Shown piece by piece: positions 16,326-18,626 of a stretch of 18,626 nt of DNA (its first letter is position 1; each line of letters starts with the position of its first letter). The translations under genes were made by a program, and so were the position numbers. This DNA comes from Verrucomicrobiota bacterium. Lineage in GTDB: Bacteria; Verrucomicrobiota; Verrucomicrobiia; Chthoniobacterales; UBA10450. The stretch lies in contig QHQU01000004.1 in the NCBI GenBank assembly GCA_003219925.1, forward strand, positions 1 to 18,626, given 5' to 3'. The notes beneath the pieces are model-generated. The model was not told the DNA's origin, did no database searches, and saw only the letters and a program-made list of their open reading frames with translations.

Positions 16326-17277
16326 CAGGCGAGTTCTGTCCCTCGAAGTTAATGGTGCGTTCAATAATGAATGGTGGACGCCCTTTCACCTCCAGGAACA
16401 TTTGGCCGATATACTCTCCTAGTATTCCAAGGTAGAGAAAGACAAGACCATTCGAGAACAGTAGAAGGATCACCAAGGTTGAAAATCCCGGTGCGGCGAT
16501 GCGGGTATTGGTAAAAACCGCGATAACAGCGTAGACCACAGCCGTCAGGAGGGCGAGAAAACAGAGAAGAGCGCCGCAAATCAGACCTACTCGAAGTGGC
16601 TTAGTCGAAAAGGAAGTAAGTCCTGCTGAGGCAAGCTTCACTAGCTGCCAAATGGAATACTGAGGTTGGCCGGCGGCGCGAGCCGCCCGGGAAATGGGAA
16701 ATGGCCTGGCCGGCAGGCCAAGCCAGGCTCGAAGCCCGCGCACGAAGCGCAACTTTTCCGGTAAAGCCAAAAGAAGTGTCACCGCGCGGCGCGTCATTAC
16801 GCAAAAATCCCCACTGTCCACTTGCACAGGAGTATCAGCTAAAAATGTGTATAGCCGATAAAACATGTAGTAGCAGAAGCGCTTTAATCTTCCCTCCGGG
16901 CGAGTGGCCCGGACAGCGTAAACCACATCAAGTTTGTCACTGCGGAGAAGTTGATACATGTCGAGCAACACCTCCGGTTCGTCTTGCAAATCCGCATCCA
17001 TGATTCCGACATAACGCCCTGAAGTCAAAGCCAGACCGGCAGAGACAGCGTACTGATGGCCAAAATTGCGTGTTAGAACCACAAGTTTTACCGCTGGGTT
17101 TACGCGCGACCAGTCTTCAACATACTCGGTGCTACCATCAGTGGAACCGTCGCTAACAAAAATTAGCTCCCAGAAATCCGATCGTTTCGCAATGTTCTCA
17201 AAGCGCTCGCGCAACAGGGGTAGCACTCTCTTCTCGTTTAGAAATGGAATAACAATGCTCAGCTCGGGTTGAGTCAT
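16312..17277 (-). CDS. Polyprenyl-phosphate glycosyltransferase, GtrB/DPM1-like GT2
   Basis: The 321-residue enzyme should move a sugar from a nucleotide donor to undecaprenyl phosphate on the cytoplasmic side. The GT2 domain (1-220) shows SIVIPFLNE (7-15), FVSDGSTDGS (40-49), TRNFGHQYAVSAGL (69-82), the metal-binding DADLQDEPE (94-102), SGDFCVM (155-161) and the conserved block QYSIWQLVKLASAGLTSFS (206-224). Two C-terminal membrane helices (about 229-255 and 264-286) and the tail YIGQMFLEVKGRPPFIIE (289-306) are characteristic of the GtrB/ArnC/DPM1 branch. The ATG at 17277 puts the first strand at the N-terminus. The gene lies 43 bases after the right-edge glycosyltransferase and overlaps the next methyltransferase. 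No GtrA-like flippase is present here; the YfhO-like protein two genes on is the obvious consumer of its product. Confidence 0.93.
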   Translation of the reverse strand: MTQPELSIVIPFLNEKRVLPLLRERFENIAKRSDFWELIFVSDGSTDGSTEYVEDWSRVNPAVKLVVLTRNFGHQYAVSAGLALTSGRYVGIMDADLQDEPEVLLDMYQLLRSDKLDVVYAVRATRPEGRLKRFCYYMFYRLYTFLADTPVQVDSGDFCVMTRRAVTLLLALPEKLRFVRGLRAWLGLPARPFPISRAARAAGQPQYSIWQLVKLASAGLTSFSTKPLRVGLICGALLCFLALLTAVVYAVIAVFTNTRIAAPGFSTLVILLLFSNGLVFLYLGILGEYIGQMFLEVKGRPPFIIERTINFEGQNSPDERN

Positions 17278-17320
17278 GTCGAAATTGTTTCGTTTACGGC
17301 GCGCCTAATAACGAGAAGAA

Positions 17321-18626
17321 TCATCCGGCGACGGCCAGCGCGCGGCGGTGTAAGGACTTAGAGGTATGTTCGTCGCTGAAAAGCCGAGACAGTTGCTCGC
17401 GGGCTACCTGAGGCGAGTACAACGATCTCGCTTTCGTTAGACCGTTTTCAGAAAGCCGATTCCACATCTCTTCCGATTGGTAGAGCGCCACCAGGTTTCT
17501 CGCAAAATCTGCCGGTGCCTCTGCTACAAGCACGTCTTCTTCGTGCGTCAAAGACATGCCTTCGACGGCGATTGAAGTGGCTACGACGGGTACTCCAAAT
17601 GCCATACTCTGGTTGATTTTTCCTTTGACGCCGGCACCGAAACGAAGCGGTGCGACAGACAATTTCACCGACTCAAAAAATGGCCGGACGTCAGGCACGG
17701 CCCCGGTAACAATTACATTGTTGCTCGCGAGCGCGACAACTTCGGGAGGGGCCTTGTCACCGATGATGTAAAATTTCGCGGTCGGCAGATGCTGTGCAAT
17801 GAGCGGGTAAATTTCTTTGGCGAAGTAAAGCACGGCATCAACGTTCGGTGGGTGCAGAAAGCTTCCGATGAACAGAAAATCGGCACGGTCGGCGAATGCT
17901 GTCGTCGGCGTCTCGATGTCAACGATGTTTGAAACCACCTCGATCTGTTTGCCAGGCAAATCCTGCAGCAGCAGCTCGCGTTCAGCTACGCTGACTACCC
18001 ACGTCTCGTCGGCTTCGTTAATAACGGCATATTCCTGTTGCTGCGTTTCACGCGCCTGCGTTCTGGATTCGACTTTTTGTGTCAGCTCTGCTTCGCGGGC
18101 GGCGCGCAAAAAATGTAGATCGACGGTGTCAAAAATCACGTGGCTTTGAGGAGCATGGAGCCTCACTGCTGCGATGTGCTTCTTTGCCGTTCCGCAGCGG
18201 CTTAGAATTATGACATCGTATTTCCGACCGTGACTTTCGATATAATTGGTCACGTCTTTGATGTGCGGACGCAGAACTACTTCGATGCCACGTTTCCTCA
18301 AGTCGTCGCCATAAGGCGGGATGTTGGCGAGGTTGTCGGGAATGAAGCTAACCCTGTGTCCCAGATGAGGGAGAATCGTGAGGATCTGAAACATGCGAAG
18401 CGAACCGGAGTCCCGGTCCGGCATGGGCAGATGATGGTCGATAACAAGAATACGTTTATACCCTTGCGGGAGTTGTTCCAACGCAGCAACGTCGCCGTTG
18501 GCAGGTTTGGTGGCGAGAGCTTCCTTCCACTTCGCTGCGAACGCCTTTCGGTTAATTTCCTGATGCTTCTTCGTGCCAGTAGATATGTCAGTTCCACCGG
18601 TCGCTCCTTCGAAATGGAACACCTCG
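17321..18626 (-). CDS. Multi-domain glycosyltransferase, C-terminal part (GT2 tail plus GT4 domain)
   Basis: The frame is open to the right edge, so the N-terminal part is outside the window. A GTG at 18622 could be read as a start, but the first 35 residues (FHFEGATGGTD...KKHQEINRKAFAAKWKEAL) look like the end of a GT2 domain, where H-[FY]-E-[GS] and FxxKW close the fold; the gene is therefore probably a GT2-GT4 fusion. Numbering from that GTG, the GT4 domain (about 56-415) starts RILVIDHHLPMPDRDSGSLRM, which has the entry strand and loop, and contains FLFIGSFLHPPN (249-260), KFYIIGD (283-289) and the donor-site block PLRFGAGVKGKINQSMAFG (325-343), the GT4 signature with G-x-K-x-K. It would act in the cytoplasm on glycan assembly. 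It is the most upstream visible gene of the - strand operon. Confidence 0.88.
   Translation of the reverse strand, partial: EVFHFEGATGGTDISTGTKKHQEINRKAFAAKWKEALATKPANGDVAALEQLPQGYKRILVIDHHLPMPDRDSGSLRMFQILTILPHLGHRVSFIPDNLANIPPYGDDLRKRGIEVVLRPHIKDVTNYIESHGRKYDVIILSRCGTAKKHIAAVRLHAPQSHVIFDTVDLHFLRAAREAELTQKVESRTQARETQQQEYAVINEADETWVVSVAERELLLQDLPGKQIEVVSNIVDIETPTTAFADRADFLFIGSFLHPPNVDAVLYFAKEIYPLIAQHLPTAKFYIIGDKAPPEVVALASNNVIVTGAVPDVRPFFESVKLSVAPLRFGAGVKGKINQSMAFGVPVVATSIAVEGMSLTHEEDVLVAEAPADFARNLVALYQSEEMWNRLSENGLTKARSLYSPQVAREQLSRLFSDEHTSKSLHRRALAVAG

Noticed and set aside
1..18626. Defence system, prophage or insertion sequence
   Set aside because: No nuclease, helicase, transposase, integrase, terminal inverted repeats or phage structural motifs were seen in any frame; the accessory content is explained by glycan synthesis.

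Overview
The window looks like chromosomal DNA of a free-living, probably soil-dwelling bacterium with mid-range GC (low to mid 50s % by eye). A mycobacterial Sdh1-type succinate dehydrogenase operon sits next to a large glycosyltransferase, methyltransferase and sulfotransferase island. That combination, with few Shine-Dalgarno sequences and several GTG/TTG starts, would suit Verrucomicrobiota (Chthoniobacterales-like) or Acidobacteriota. The assignment is inference only; there is no rRNA or marker gene to settle it.

Region 1 (1-3679, + strand) is the respiratory part: the 3' end of the membrane anchor sdhC, then complete sdhA (flavoprotein) and sdhB (three Fe-S clusters), then a small TPR protein. 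SdhA and SdhB carry all expected FAD, catalytic and cluster residues, so the enzyme should be active. A 242-base gap between sdhC and sdhA is larger than usual for such an operon.

Region 2 (3734-18626) is a surface-glycan locus, mostly on the - strand. Reading on that strand from the right edge it encodes: the C-terminal part of a multi-domain glycosyltransferase (GT2 tail plus a complete GT4 domain) that continues outside the window; a GtrB/DPM1-like polyprenyl-phosphate glycosyltransferase; a SAM methyltransferase; a YfhO-family GT-C-like membrane protein; a second SAM methyltransferase; an unfamiliar polytopic protein with a soluble C-terminal domain; a zinc-ribbon methyltransferase; a sulfotransferase; and finally a 788-residue protein with two GT2 domains. 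One more sulfotransferase of a different subtype lies on the + strand (7065-7820), convergent with the first. The genes from 17277 to 12578 are packed with gaps or overlaps of 0-22 bases and look like one transcription unit. From 12326 leftward, gaps of 250-960 bases separate the genes, so they probably have their own promoters.

Taken together the locus could build a methylated and sulfated surface polysaccharide or glycan decoration: GtrB loads a lipid-linked sugar, the YfhO-like and perhaps the second polytopic protein transfer it outside the membrane, the cytoplasmic GT2/GT4 enzymes extend chains, and methyl- and sulfotransferases modify them. No CRISPR, insertion sequence, tRNA, rRNA or recognisable defence system was seen. 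The unexplained non-coding stretch 6101-7064 contains a perfect two-copy 23-base tandem repeat running into a 14-base palindrome.
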